Positions 1-9,697 of a stretch of DNA of 64,000 nt are shown here, in pieces. The notes beneath the pieces are model-generated. The model worked only from the letters and a program-made list of their open reading frames with translations. It ran no database searches and was not told the DNA's origin. This DNA comes from Corynebacterium sp. KPL1814 (GTDB lineage: Bacteria > Actinomycetota > Actinomycetes > Mycobacteriales > Mycobacteriaceae). Made by a program: the position numbers and the translations under genes. Location of the stretch: the NCBI RefSeq assembly GCF_000478175.1, contig NZ_KI515777.1, positions 306,270 through 370,269 on the forward strand, read 5' to 3'. The first letter of the stretch is position 1. Every line of letters starts with the position of its first letter.

Positions 1-1134
1 GGTCCGCTTAGCCAATCCTTTCGCTACCGGCTTGGCGAAGCCCCCGATATCCTCACCGCCCTCGAGCGCGAGCTATCCACGCAGGTCTTTGACGCGCCGG
101 ATTTGCCGTTTACCGGCGGGGTGGTAGGTTTCCTCGGCTACGAATGCGCGCAGCTTACCCTGCCCATCCAGCTGCGCCACCGCTCGCCGTATCCCGATGC
201 CTACTTCATCCGGCCGCAGTCCTTCCTTATCTACGACCACCACCGGCAAATGGCGCACCTATGCTGCCTGGATGGCGACGGCGCGCAGGGCCTTCTCGAC
301 CGGTTGGAGGCAGCCCTGGAGGGCGGGCAGGTGGGAAACGAGGGGGCATCGGCAAGCGCGGGCGCCTGGCGCGCCACCGACTACCTTGACCGAATCCAGC
401 GCGCCCAAGAGCTCTTGCACGCTGGGGAAAGCTACGAGGTATGCCTGACCGATACCTATACCGCGCAGGCCACCGGCGATATTTATGCTGCGCTGCGCCG
501 GCACAACCCGGCACCGTACGCGGCGCATCTGGTCTTCGACGGCGTGGAAATCTGCAGCGCCTCGCCCGAGCGTTTCCTTAGCGTGCGCGATAACCGCGTC
601 GAGGCCAAGCCCATCAAGGGCACCATTCCAGCCCACCAGGACCCCGCGCTGCTTCGCGATGACCCCAAAACCCGCGCCGAGAACCTCATGATCGTGGACC
701 TTTTGCGCAACGATTTATCCCGCGTGTGCGAGCCCGGCACCGTGCGCGTTCCGGGGTTGATGAACGTGGAAAGCTATGCCACCGTGCACCAGCTCGTCTC
801 CACGATCACCGGCCAATTGCGCCCCGGCGCCACCGCGCTCGACGCCATCCGCGCCGCCTTCCCGCCCGGTTCTATGACCGGCGCGCCGAAGCTGCGCACC
901 TGCGAGATTATCGATGCCCTCGAGGCAGGACCCCGCGGCGTCTATTCCGGCATCGTGGGCTACCTCGGGTATTCCGGCGAGGCTGATTTCAGCGTGGTCA
1001 TCCGCACCGCGGTGCGCGCGGGTTCCGAGGTCACCGTCGGCGCCGGCGGGGCCATCGTCCTCGATTCCGATCCCGCAGCCGAGCTGGCCGAAAGAAACCT
1101 CAAGGCCCAATCGGTCCTCGGGGCGTGGTCATGA
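1..1134 (+). CDS. pabB: Aminodeoxychorismate synthase component I (PabB), 5' truncated
   Basis: Chorismate-binding enzyme that aminates chorismate to 4-amino-4-deoxychorismate for folate synthesis. The frame is open from base 1, so the N-terminus (and any fused PabA amidotransferase domain) lies outside the window; 377 residues are visible. The C-terminal chorismate-binding domain is complete: the PIKGT motif, whose lysine marks aminodeoxychorismate synthases rather than TrpE (which has PIAGT), then DLLRNDLSRV, PPGSMTGAPK and the final AGGAIV segment. The stop codon overlaps the start of pabC as ATGA, so the two are translationally coupled. GC-rich codon use matches the chromosome. An anthranilate synthase is the only realistic alternative and is disfavoured by the lysine and by pabC. 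Confidence 0.9.
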   Translation, partial: GPLSQSFRYRLGEAPDILTALERELSTQVFDAPDLPFTGGVVGFLGYECAQLTLPIQLRHRSPYPDAYFIRPQSFLIYDHHRQMAHLCCLDGDGAQGLLDRLEAALEGGQVGNEGASASAGAWRATDYLDRIQRAQELLHAGESYEVCLTDTYTAQATGDIYAALRRHNPAPYAAHLVFDGVEICSASPERFLSVRDNRVEAKPIKGTIPAHQDPALLRDDPKTRAENLMIVDLLRNDLSRVCEPGTVRVPGLMNVESYATVHQLVSTITGQLRPGATALDAIRAAFPPGSMTGAPKLRTCEIIDALEAGPRGVYSGIVGYLGYSGEADFSVVIRTAVRAGSEVTVGAGGAIVLDSDPAAELAERNLKAQSVLGAWS

Positions 1135-1883
1135 GCTCCTATATCTGGCGCGACGGCGCCTTCATCCCCTGCACCCCACCGGCTATCCCCTGCGCCGTGG
1201 CCGATTCTTGGCGGCATTCGCAAGGCCGCACGCACGGTCTCCACCTGCACTTGGAGCGCTTCGAATCCGCCGCCGGGACCTTGCCCGCAGGCTTCGTTCC
1301 CGCCATGCTGGAGCTGCTTTCAGGCGGCGAGCTCTTTCCCCGCATTGCCCTCATAGCCGACGAGCTATACCTCGATATCCGGCCCGCACCGGCTCCGCGC
1401 GCCCACACGCGCCTTACCTACGTTAAGGCCCCCGATCCCCGCGTGCAGCCTCTCATTAAAGGCCCGGACTTGCCCGCCCTGGCCGCCTACCGCAGCCGGT
1501 ATCAGGAAAGCGGCACCGATGACACCGCGATTGTCGATGCCCACGGCGCCATCGCAGAAACCACCACCGGCGCGCTCATCGCCTGGGACGGCGACACGCT
1601 CCTGCTTCCCACCGACGTGCGCCTGCCCAGCGTGACCCTGCGCCAGGTCCTGCACCGCTGCAAAGAATTGGGGATTTCCACCGCGCAGCGCCCGTTGACC
1701 CCAGCACTCGCTGCGGAATGTCCCCTGTGGTTTATCAACTCGCTGCACGGCATTAGCCCCGTCAGCTCCATACACACACCACACGACACCATCACTCCAC
1801 CGCCGCACCCGGAGGCCGCAATCTGGCAAAACTGGTGGTGGCAGGGTTTTAACCCCGAAACCATGGGTGAACACTACACATAA
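1131..1883 (+). CDS. pabC: Aminodeoxychorismate lyase (PabC), class IV aminotransferase fold
   Basis: PLP enzyme expected to convert aminodeoxychorismate to p-aminobenzoate and pyruvate. The 250-residue length is usual for the family, with the fold type IV pattern: a candidate Schiff-base lysine in LIKGPDLPAL, then the cofactor-binding block GAIAETTTGALIAW and the LPSVTLRQVL segment. The start is the ATG overlapping the pabB stop; a TTG six bases upstream is in frame but unnecessary. A perfect 18-bp inverted repeat starts inside its stop codon, so transcription or mRNA decay may be controlled there. Branched-chain or D-amino acid aminotransferase is a possible alternative by fold, but the pabB context is decisive. 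Confidence 0.85.
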   Translation: MSSYIWRDGAFIPCTPPAIPCAVADSWRHSQGRTHGLHLHLERFESAAGTLPAGFVPAMLELLSGGELFPRIALIADELYLDIRPAPAPRAHTRLTYVKAPDPRVQPLIKGPDLPALAAYRSRYQESGTDDTAIVDAHGAIAETTTGALIAWDGDTLLLPTDVRLPSVTLRQVLHRCKELGISTAQRPLTPALAAECPLWFINSLHGISPVSSIHTPHDTITPPPHPEAAIWQNWWWQGFNPETMGEHYT

Positions 1884-1970
1884 CACTCAACACAACACTC
1901 AACATGTGCAGTGTTGTGTTGAGTGTTGAGTGTTGAGTGTTGTGTTGGTGTTGTGTTGAGTGTTGGGTGT
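1882..1970. repeat. Perfect 18-bp inverted repeat followed by GTGTTGA-type tandem repeats
   Basis: Bases 1882-1899 (AACACTCAACACAACACT) are the exact reverse complement of 1910-1927, with a 10-base loop. The right arm runs into about 40 bases built of GTGTTGA, GTGTTGT and GTGTTGG units. The left arm begins inside the pabC stop codon. There is no T-run after the hairpin, so it is not a standard intrinsic terminator. It could be a slippage-grown repeat, a 3' mRNA stabiliser or a protein-binding site. Confidence 0.85.
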
Positions 1971-2011
1971 TCACGCCGCGCTTTCCTTTAGCTCCGGCAG
2001 ATCGCGGCCTT

Positions 2012-2941
2012 TTAGCTTTGGCCTCGCAACGCACGTTTCAATTCGCTGCCAATAATGGTGCGCGCGATCAATGCATCCGAAATAATCCCGCCCATCTGGA
2101 CGAACGGATGGACCTGGCCCTTAAATTCGATAGAGCTTACTACATTTCCCGCATTGAGCATCCGCTCAACGTAGTCACTTACTTCAGAGACCAACGGATC
2201 GAGTTCACCGGTGATCACAGTCGCTGGGGGCAGCCCCGCCAGATCGCCATTCCTGCCGGGAGACATACGTATATCCGTGCGGTCTGCAGCGCCAGCATAA
2301 GAATCGTAAAAATAGTTAAGGCGCCGCCGGGTGAGGTAGTAGCCGTCGCTAAAATCCGAATGGGATTGCGTGTCAAAGGTGGATAAATCCATGACGGGAT
2401 AGATCAACACTTGATGAGCCAGCTGATCGCGGAGTTCTTGTGCGATGACCGCTGCGATATTGCCGCCCGCACTGTCTCCGCCCACGGCAACGCGCGCTGG
2501 ATCGACACCAACTCTCAATTCTCCTTGTAGCACCCCGTCTACTACCGCCCGGCAATCATCTAATGGTGCTGGGAAGGGGTGTTCCGGTGCACGGCGATAG
2601 TGCACGCTGATACAGATGATTCCCGATTCTGCGGCAATATCACGCACGGTTGTATCCGTGGTTTCTAAATCCCCCAGCACCCAGCCGCCGCCGTGGAAGA
2701 AGATGAAGGCGGGCTCTGCTGGTGGGGCATCAGAAAGCGTGAGCCCCTCCGGTACATAAACCCGCACCGTGACACCGCGCACCGAAGTCTCATATACGGA
2801 AGCCATCGGGGTTTTCTTGCCCCAAGCCGCTGCCGTCTTCAGCTGGGCGGCACGGTTTTCTTCTGGGGTACGCGTGTCCAGCTGTGGGGAGTTCCTGTTC
2901 AGGTCGAGGAATTTTTGGGCTTCGGGCTGAATAAACACCAT
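2012..2941 (-). CDS. Alpha/beta hydrolase, hormone-sensitive lipase-like esterase
   Basis: 309-residue cytoplasmic carboxylesterase or lipase of the HSL (family IV) group. Visible motifs in order: oxyanion-hole HGGGW at residues 83-87, nucleophile elbow GDSAGG with Ser157, acid residue Asp248 in GELDPL and His278 in VHPF, so the catalytic triad is complete. No signal peptide is seen. It stands alone on the minus strand, convergent with pabC, with the small basic gene behind it. The substrate cannot be told; short acyl esters are typical for the family. Confidence 0.85.
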   Translation of the reverse strand: MVFIQPEAQKFLDLNRNSPQLDTRTPEENRAAQLKTAAAWGKKTPMASVYETSVRGVTVRVYVPEGLTLSDAPPAEPAFIFFHGGGWVLGDLETTDTTVRDIAAESGIICISVHYRRAPEHPFPAPLDDCRAVVDGVLQGELRVGVDPARVAVGGDSAGGNIAAVIAQELRDQLAHQVLIYPVMDLSTFDTQSHSDFSDGYYLTRRRLNYFYDSYAGAADRTDIRMSPGRNGDLAGLPPATVITGELDPLVSEVSDYVERMLNAGNVVSSIEFKGQVHPFVQMGGIISDALIARTIIGSELKRALRGQS

Positions 2942-2964
2942 AAAGATACTTTCCAGTACTGCAC

Positions 2965-3180
2965 CTAATGAGCGATGCGAGCACTCATAATAGCTGGGTT
3001 GAATAGCGGAAAGGCCCGCCGGGTGTTCCGGCAGGCCTTCTTTGCTTGCTGCTTTTTCTTATCGGGAATGCGCGTTGCGCGGCTGCGCAGTTTCAAATGC
3101 TCCTGGAGCCGCTCCGGGGACATCTTCCACATGCTGCGGTCCGCGTGCCCGGGCTTGGTGTATTTCTTGCGTTGAGCCAT
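2965..3180 (-). CDS. Small basic protein of unknown function
   Basis: 71 residues, very rich in Lys and Arg (starts MAQRKKYTKPGHADRSMWKM), no membrane segment or known domain that I recognise. A strong Shine-Dalgarno (AGGAGGTGA) sits just upstream of the ATG, which supports translation. An imperfect stem-loop at 3011-3039 lies within the last third of the frame, so the native C-terminus may be shorter in relatives. The basic character suggests nucleic-acid or ribosome binding, which is inference only. Confidence 0.6.
   Translation of the reverse strand: MAQRKKYTKPGHADRSMWKMSPERLQEHLKLRSRATRIPDKKKQQAKKACRNTRRAFPLFNPAIMSARIAH
3011..3039 (-). terminator. Stem-loop, possible terminator
   Basis: Arms AAGGCCCGCCGG (3011-3022) and CCGGCAGGCCTT (3028-3039) pair with one mismatch around a 5-base loop. 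It lies inside the 3' end of the small basic gene. On the minus strand the U-tract is weak; on the plus strand TTCTTTGCTTG follows. Confidence 0.4.
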
Positions 3181-3242
3181 GCCGTCACCTCCTAACCTGT
3201 GAGGTGACTAAGCATAGCGTGCCCAGGGCAGATTAGCAGCTC

Positions 3243-4499
<1,257 letters not shown>

Positions 4500-4596
4500 T
4501 CACAGTTGTCACACTCGTAGCATCACTATCAACTGTTAACTTTTGGCTACCGTTTTTACAGCTACATCGGCACTTACTCAACCCAGGGAGAATAGA

Positions 4597-6498
4597 GTGA
4601 AGCAACGACGTCGACTAGTCCCCACGAGGTCAACGTGGACCACACCCGTCATCGCGACGGTTTCCTCCATTGCCCTCGTCATGGCGGCCGCATTCGGCGG
4701 CCAGCAGGTCCTTAAAACCCAGGACTCCGGTTCTGGCGGACCCATCGAGGTGAAAAACGCCTCAGAAAGCTTTAGTAACGCCGACTCCGTCGTCGTTGAT
4801 GATCCCGCCGTAGCAGCGCAAGGCGATGGCGAGGGCCCACGTGCCGTCAAGCACTTCCACCGCGACGAGGCGTTCAACATGTTCGCCGTGACCTGGGAGG
4901 GCAAGCGCGACGTGCACTCCTTCGTCCGCTCCAAGCAGGAGGACGGCTCCTGGAGCGAGTGGTTCGATATGGATGCCATGAACTACGGTGATGGCAAGAA
5001 CGGTACCGAGCTTATTTACGTGGGCGATACCAACGATGTGCAGGTATCCATGGCCAATGTAGACCTAGTAACCGGTTCCAACCTGGATGACGATGCTGAG
5101 TTGCCCGATAAAGCAGCCGGCGCTGCGGATGCCAACCGCGCCGCCTCACAGCCTTCTAACGTCGGCGATATCGCCCCTGTAGCTGATAAAAACAACACCG
5201 ACCGCACCACCGTGTCGGACCTGGATGCCGTCTTTATGGACGGCAATGCCCAAGAAGGCCAAGCCATCGAACCTACTGCTGCCACCGATGGCATGCCCAA
5301 GGTAGTGTCCCGCTCTGGGTGGGGCGCCGATGAATCCAAGCGCTGCCAACAGCCCACCTACGATGACGGCATCAAGGCGATGACGCTGCACCACACCGCG
5401 GGCTCCAATAACTACACCCCGGCACAGGCTGCCGCACAGGTTCGCGCTGCCTACGAGTACCACGCCCAGAATCTGGGCTGGTGCGATATTGGATACAACG
5501 TGCTCGTGGATAAGTTCGGTACCATCTACGAGGGCCGCTACGGCGGGCTGGACAAGGCCGTCCAGGGCGCACACGTTGGTGGCTTCAACTCCCATAACTG
5601 GGGTATTTCCATGATTGGCAACTACGAAATTGAGGAGCCATCACAGAAGATGCTGAACTCGGTGGCAGAAATTGCCGGGTGGAAGGCAGCAATTTCCGGC
5701 ATCGATCCCACGGGCACCGCTACCCTGACCTCTGGCGGCTTTGGCGGCTCCCGCTTTCCAGCCGGTGCGCAGGCAACCGTGCCTGCCTTCAGCGGTCACA
5801 ATGATTTCCACTACACCCAGTGCCCGGGTCGCTACACCGTGCAGCACTGGGACGAGATCCGCAAGAACACCAAAAAGAAGTACGACGCTGTTAAGGCTGG
5901 CGGTAACTCCGCAGCAATGAACTGGGATAAGAAGTCGCCATCGAGTGGCGGCGATCATTCCACCTCGGGAGATACCACCTCTTCCATCGCTGGTGTCGAT
6001 GTCCCAGTATCGACCATCCAGGCCTTGGCTGGCATCGCCGCCACCGTGTTCGGCGTCTTGGTTGCCAATGACCGCGTAGCGCAGCCGGATGCCGATAAGA
6101 AGGTTGCGGGTGAGCTTACCGTCGGCGAGATTCCGAAGATCGTCAACAAGGTTGTGCAGCTTTCTAATAACGAAGGCCTCAAGGAATCCTGGACCTCCGT
6201 CCTGAACGCCTTTGGCCCAGTCTTGGGTCTCGCCGTTGGCGGACCGGACACCACCGATTCCGGCAAGATTATGTACCAGCTCTTCAAAAACGGTGTGGTC
6301 CTCTCCTCTGAGGACTCTGGTGCAAAGGCCTTGACCGGAGAGATTGCCAAGAAGTGGGCGGAAGGCGATAACGCTTCCAAGCTAGGGCTGCCCACCACAA
6401 ACGAGATGAAAGACGGCAAGGAGATCCGCGTCCAGTTCCAGGGCGGCGAGATTGTCTACAACATGGATACCGAAAAGGTAGACATTTACACCGACTAG
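4597..6498 (+). CDS. Secreted N-acetylmuramoyl-L-alanine amidase, PGRP/amidase_2 domain with C-terminal LGFP-like region
   Basis: 633 residues. The start chosen is GTG at 4597 because AGGGAG lies 6 bases upstream; an in-frame TTG at 4543 has no ribosome site. A basic N-terminus and hydrophobic segment (about residues 15-35) form a signal or anchor. The PGRP amidase domain spans about residues 236-422: SRSGWGAD, the zinc-side TLHHTAGS, YNVLVDKFGTIYEGR, and SGHNDFHYTQCPG carrying the other zinc ligands. A linker rich in Ser and Gly precedes a C-terminal domain with LGLPTTNE and FQGGEIVYN, resembling LGFP repeats thought to anchor proteins in the actinobacterial envelope. Expected to cleave the stem peptide from muramic acid during wall remodelling. 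Confidence 0.9.
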   Translation: MKQRRRLVPTRSTWTTPVIATVSSIALVMAAAFGGQQVLKTQDSGSGGPIEVKNASESFSNADSVVVDDPAVAAQGDGEGPRAVKHFHRDEAFNMFAVTWEGKRDVHSFVRSKQEDGSWSEWFDMDAMNYGDGKNGTELIYVGDTNDVQVSMANVDLVTGSNLDDDAELPDKAAGAADANRAASQPSNVGDIAPVADKNNTDRTTVSDLDAVFMDGNAQEGQAIEPTAATDGMPKVVSRSGWGADESKRCQQPTYDDGIKAMTLHHTAGSNNYTPAQAAAQVRAAYEYHAQNLGWCDIGYNVLVDKFGTIYEGRYGGLDKAVQGAHVGGFNSHNWGISMIGNYEIEEPSQKMLNSVAEIAGWKAAISGIDPTGTATLTSGGFGGSRFPAGAQATVPAFSGHNDFHYTQCPGRYTVQHWDEIRKNTKKKYDAVKAGGNSAAMNWDKKSPSSGGDHSTSGDTTSSIAGVDVPVSTIQALAGIAATVFGVLVANDRVAQPDADKKVAGELTVGEIPKIVNKVVQLSNNEGLKESWTSVLNAFGPVLGLAVGGPDTTDSGKIMYQLFKNGVVLSSEDSGAKALTGEIAKKWAEGDNASKLGLPTTNEMKDGKEIRVQFQGGEIVYNMDTEKVDIYTD

Positions 6499-6517
6499 CC
6501 TCCCCGTGGAGCGGGAG

Positions 6518-7348
6518 TTAGAACCAGCGCTCCAAAACCTTCGCCACGCCCGCCTGGTGGTTGGCCACGGTGACCGCATCAGCGGCCGCCTTCACCGCCG
6601 GGAGGGCGTTTTCCATTGCCACCCCGCAACCGGCCCAGGTGAGCATCTCAATATCGTTGGGCATATCCCCAAAAGCAATGGTCTCTTCCTGCGCTATCCC
6701 ATGCTGCTTAGCCAACCACTCCACGCCGCGGCGCTTGGTGACATTGGGGGCCGCGACCTCTAATACACCCTCCTGCATGGAATAGGTAATATGCGCCAGC
6801 TCCGGATCAATATGTGGAGCAATCAAGTCGTAGAGTTCCGGCGCAGAATAATCCGTATTGCGGATAAGCAGCTTGACCACTGGCTGCGCCACCAGTTCGC
6901 CCACGCTCACCACGCCAAAGCCCTCAAAGAGGGCATTTTCGGAGTAGTGAGGGTCGACCACGAAGAGCTGATCGGGGGCATCGGCAAGCGAACCGCCCGC
7001 CCGCTCTGCGCCAAAGCCAACCGCGCCGAGGACGCGCTGCGCTACCGTCACCACCTCTTCTAGCGCGTCTGGATAAAGCTCCCGCGCGGATAGCACGCGG
7101 TCTTCCGCGGAATCATAGAGCACCGCCCCATTTGAGGTCACGCATACCGGGCGCACCGTGAGCTGCTCCAGCACCGGCTCTATCCAGCGAAAGGGCCTGC
7201 CGGTGGACAAAGCAAAATAAGCACCCTGCTGCACCGCCCGCGCCACTGCGTCGCGGTTGCGACGCGGGACGCGATGATTGCGGTCCAGCAGGGTGCCGTC
7301 AATATCACTCGCGATGAGCCGAGGGGCCCGGGTAGGGAAAGTATCCAT
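6518..7348 (-). CDS. HAD-superfamily hydrolase, Cof type
   Basis: 276-residue cytoplasmic phosphatase of the Cof/YidA group. Motif I is SDIDGTLLD near the N-terminus, motif II STGRP, and motif IV GDMPNDIEML; the helical cap lies between. The last residues (GVAMENALPAVKAAADAVT) are typical of the family. It lies 22 bases behind glpK on the same strand and is probably co-transcribed with the glycerol operon, so a sugar- or glycerol-phosphate substrate is plausible but not shown. Confidence 0.88.
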   Translation of the reverse strand: MDTFPTRAPRLIASDIDGTLLDRNHRVPRRNRDAVARAVQQGAYFALSTGRPFRWIEPVLEQLTVRPVCVTSNGAVLYDSAEDRVLSARELYPDALEEVVTVAQRVLGAVGFGAERAGGSLADAPDQLFVVDPHYSENALFEGFGVVSVGELVAQPVVKLLIRNTDYSAPELYDLIAPHIDPELAHITYSMQEGVLEVAAPNVTKRRGVEWLAKQHGIAQEETIAFGDMPNDIEMLTWAGCGVAMENALPAVKAAADAVTVANHQAGVAKVLERWF

Positions 7349-7370
7349 ACCCGCGAGTTTACTTCAGGAC

Positions 7371-8918
7371 TTAGAAGTCCAACTCATCCTCATCGGAGTC
7401 TTCCCAGTTCAAGGAACGCTTGATAGCGCGCTTCCATTCACCGTAGAGGTAATCTACCTCTTCTTGCTCCATCTTGGGCTTGAATACGGTGAGGTCACCG
7501 CGCTGGGTATCCAGGATGCTGAGGTCTTCCCAGAAGCCATTGTCCAAACCGGCAGCAACAGCGGCGCCGGTTGCGGTGGTCTCAATGTTCTTCGGGCGGT
7601 GTACCTCAACGCCCAAGATGTCAGCCTGGAATTGCATGAGCAGCTCGTTGGTGGTCATGCCACCATCCACGCGCAGCTCGGTGATTTCCACACCGGAGTC
7701 CGCCACCATGGCATCTGCCACATCGCGGGTCTGGTAAGCGGTTGCCTCGAGGACGGCGCGGGCCAGGTGTCCACGGTTGGCAAAGCGGGTCAGGCCCACG
7801 ATGACGCCGCGGGCATCGGGACGCCAGTGCGGGGCGAAGAGGCCGGAGAACGCCGGAACAATGTAAACGCCACCATTGTCCTTGGTCTCCCGAGCCAGGT
7901 TCTCAATGGCAGAGGAATTAGGAATGAGCTGCAGGTTATCGCGCAGCCACTGCACCAAGGAGCCACCCATGGATACGGAGCCTTCCAGTGCGTATACGGG
8001 GCGCTCGCCCTCGCGCTGGAAGCAGACGGTGGTCAGCAGACCGTTATCGGAGAACTTCGGGGTGGTACCGGTGTTCAGCAGCAGGAAGAGGCCAGTGCCG
8101 TAGGTGTTCTTCGCGGAACCAGCACGGAAGCAGCCTTGACCGAACATAGCGGACTGTTGGTCCCCCAGGATGGCGCGAATAGGTACGCCGGCGAGGGAAC
8201 CGCGCTCCCGAACGGTACGGAAATCACCCAGGGACGGGCGAATCTCCGGCAGCATGGACATCGGGATGCCCATTTCCTTGCACAGTTCTTCGTCCCACTC
8301 CAGCTTTTCGATGTCCATGAGGAGCGTACGCGAAGCGTTCGTCACGTCCGTTGCGTGCAGCGCTTCCATATCGCCGTCTCCCTCGGCACCGCCGGTCAGG
8401 TTCCACAGCAGCCAGGAGTCAATGGTGCCGAAGAGCAATTCGCCCTTTTCAGCGCGCTCGCGGACGCCATCGACATTGTCGAGGATCCACTTAACCTTCG
8501 GGCCGGCGGGGTAGGAATTGATCAGCAGGCCGGTGCGGCGGCGCCACTTATCCGGGCCCTCTTCACCAGCCAGTTCCTTACAGATAGCGGAGGTGCGGGT
8601 GTCCTGCCAGACGATGGCGTTGTAAACGGGCTCGCCAGTGTCCTTATCCCACACAACGGTGGTTTCGCGCTGGTTGGTGATACCGACGGAGTCGATATCT
8701 TCTACTGTTATATCGCCATTGGCCAAAGCCTCCCCCACAGCACGGCGGGTGTTGCTCCAGATCTCCTGCGGGTCGTGTTCTACCCAACCCTTTTCTGGGA
8801 AGATCTGCTCGTGCTCGAGCTGGCCCACGGATACCTGATCGCCATCGTGGTCGAAGATGATGCAGCGGGTTGAGGTGGTTCCCTGGTCAATAGCTGCGAC
8901 GTATTTCTTATCACTCAT
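7371..8918 (-). CDS. glpK: Glycerol kinase
   Basis: 515-residue FGGY-family kinase making sn-glycerol-3-phosphate from glycerol and ATP. The N-terminal signature [12 protein letters not shown] at about residues 9-20, the substrate-side WQDTRT, and the C-terminal [15 protein letters not shown] and GAAVAAGL signatures are all present and the length is normal. A consensus AGGAG lies upstream of the ATG. Third gene of glpD-glpF-glpK, 29 bases behind glpF. Confidence 0.97.
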   Translation of the reverse strand: MSDKKYVAAIDQGTTSTRCIIFDHDGDQVSVGQLEHEQIFPEKGWVEHDPQEIWSNTRRAVGEALANGDITVEDIDSVGITNQRETTVVWDKDTGEPVYNAIVWQDTRTSAICKELAGEEGPDKWRRRTGLLINSYPAGPKVKWILDNVDGVRERAEKGELLFGTIDSWLLWNLTGGAEGDGDMEALHATDVTNASRTLLMDIEKLEWDEELCKEMGIPMSMLPEIRPSLGDFRTVRERGSLAGVPIRAILGDQQSAMFGQGCFRAGSAKNTYGTGLFLLLNTGTTPKFSDNGLLTTVCFQREGERPVYALEGSVSMGGSLVQWLRDNLQLIPNSSAIENLARETKDNGGVYIVPAFSGLFAPHWRPDARGVIVGLTRFANRGHLARAVLEATAYQTRDVADAMVADSGVEITELRVDGGMTTNELLMQFQADILGVEVHRPKNIETTATGAAVAAGLDNGFWEDLSILDTQRGDLTVFKPKMEQEEVDYLYGEWKRAIKRSLNWEDSDEDELDF

Positions 8919-8947
8919 GTGTCTAATTTCTCCTGTTTAGGGTTGGA

Positions 8948-9685
8948 TTAAAGCGCAATGGACAGTAGACCAACGGCGACGGCTGAAAGCAGCGGGCCAA
9001 CAATCGGCACCCAAGCATAGCCCCAATTAGCGCTGCCCTTGTCCTTAATGGGCAGGACGAAGGCGTACATCAAGCGTGGACCCAAGTCACGGACCGGGTT
9101 GATGGCGTATCCCGTAGGCGTACCCAGGGACAGACCGACGGCGACAACAACGAACGCCACACCGAAGTAGCTCAGTGGTCCCAGCTCGCCGCCGGCAGGG
9201 CCGAAGGCGATGAACATCAACAATACGGAGGTGGCGATGAACTCGGTTACCGTATTCCAGCCATTGTGTGGGTGAGCGGGGGCAGTGAGGAAGATCCCCG
9301 CTGTTTCAGAATTGGCACCGGTGACATTGCCCTCTTCGTCGTAGTTATTCGCATCGAAGAGCTGCTTGAATGCGGCCCATGCCAGGAAAGCACCGAGCAT
9401 AGCACCCAGGATTTGGCCCAGCACGTAGAACGGAACCAAGTTCCATTCGAGCGAACCATTGAGCGCGAGCATAAGCGTTACCGCAGGGTTCAAGTGACCG
9501 CCGGTTGGGTCAGCGACGCTGGCGCCGACGAAGACGCCCATGCCCCAACCCAAGGCGATGACAATCCAGTCGGAGCCACGGGCACCCGAAGTGCGGAGGT
9601 TTACCAGCGCACACACGCCGTTACCAAGAAGCATCAGCAACGTGGTGCCGATAAACTCCCACAAAAATGCGTCAGATCCAGCCAT
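8948..9685 (-). CDS. glpF: Glycerol uptake facilitator (aquaglyceroporin)
   Basis: 245-residue MIP-family channel with six predicted membrane helices. The first half-helix motif is canonical (HLNPAVTLML); the second reads NPVRDLGPR instead of NPARD, an Ala to Val change in one of the two NPA boxes that line the pore. The selectivity-filter arginine after it is kept. It lies 13 bases behind glpD and 29 ahead of glpK, so it is translated from the same operon. Expected role: facilitated entry of glycerol, which GlpK then traps. Confidence 0.93.
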   Translation of the reverse strand: MAGSDAFLWEFIGTTLLMLLGNGVCALVNLRTSGARGSDWIVIALGWGMGVFVGASVADPTGGHLNPAVTLMLALNGSLEWNLVPFYVLGQILGAMLGAFLAWAAFKQLFDANNYDEEGNVTGANSETAGIFLTAPAHPHNGWNTVTEFIATSVLLMFIAFGPAGGELGPLSYFGVAFVVVAVGLSLGTPTGYAINPVRDLGPRLMYAFVLPIKDKGSANWGYAWVPIVGPLLSAVAVGLLSIAL

Positions 9686-9697
9686 TAGCGCCTCCCC

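Noticed and set aside
7278..8873. 531-residue plus-strand frame opposite glpK
   Set aside because: Exact antisense shadow of glycerol kinase; GC-rich codon bias produces long open antisense frames.
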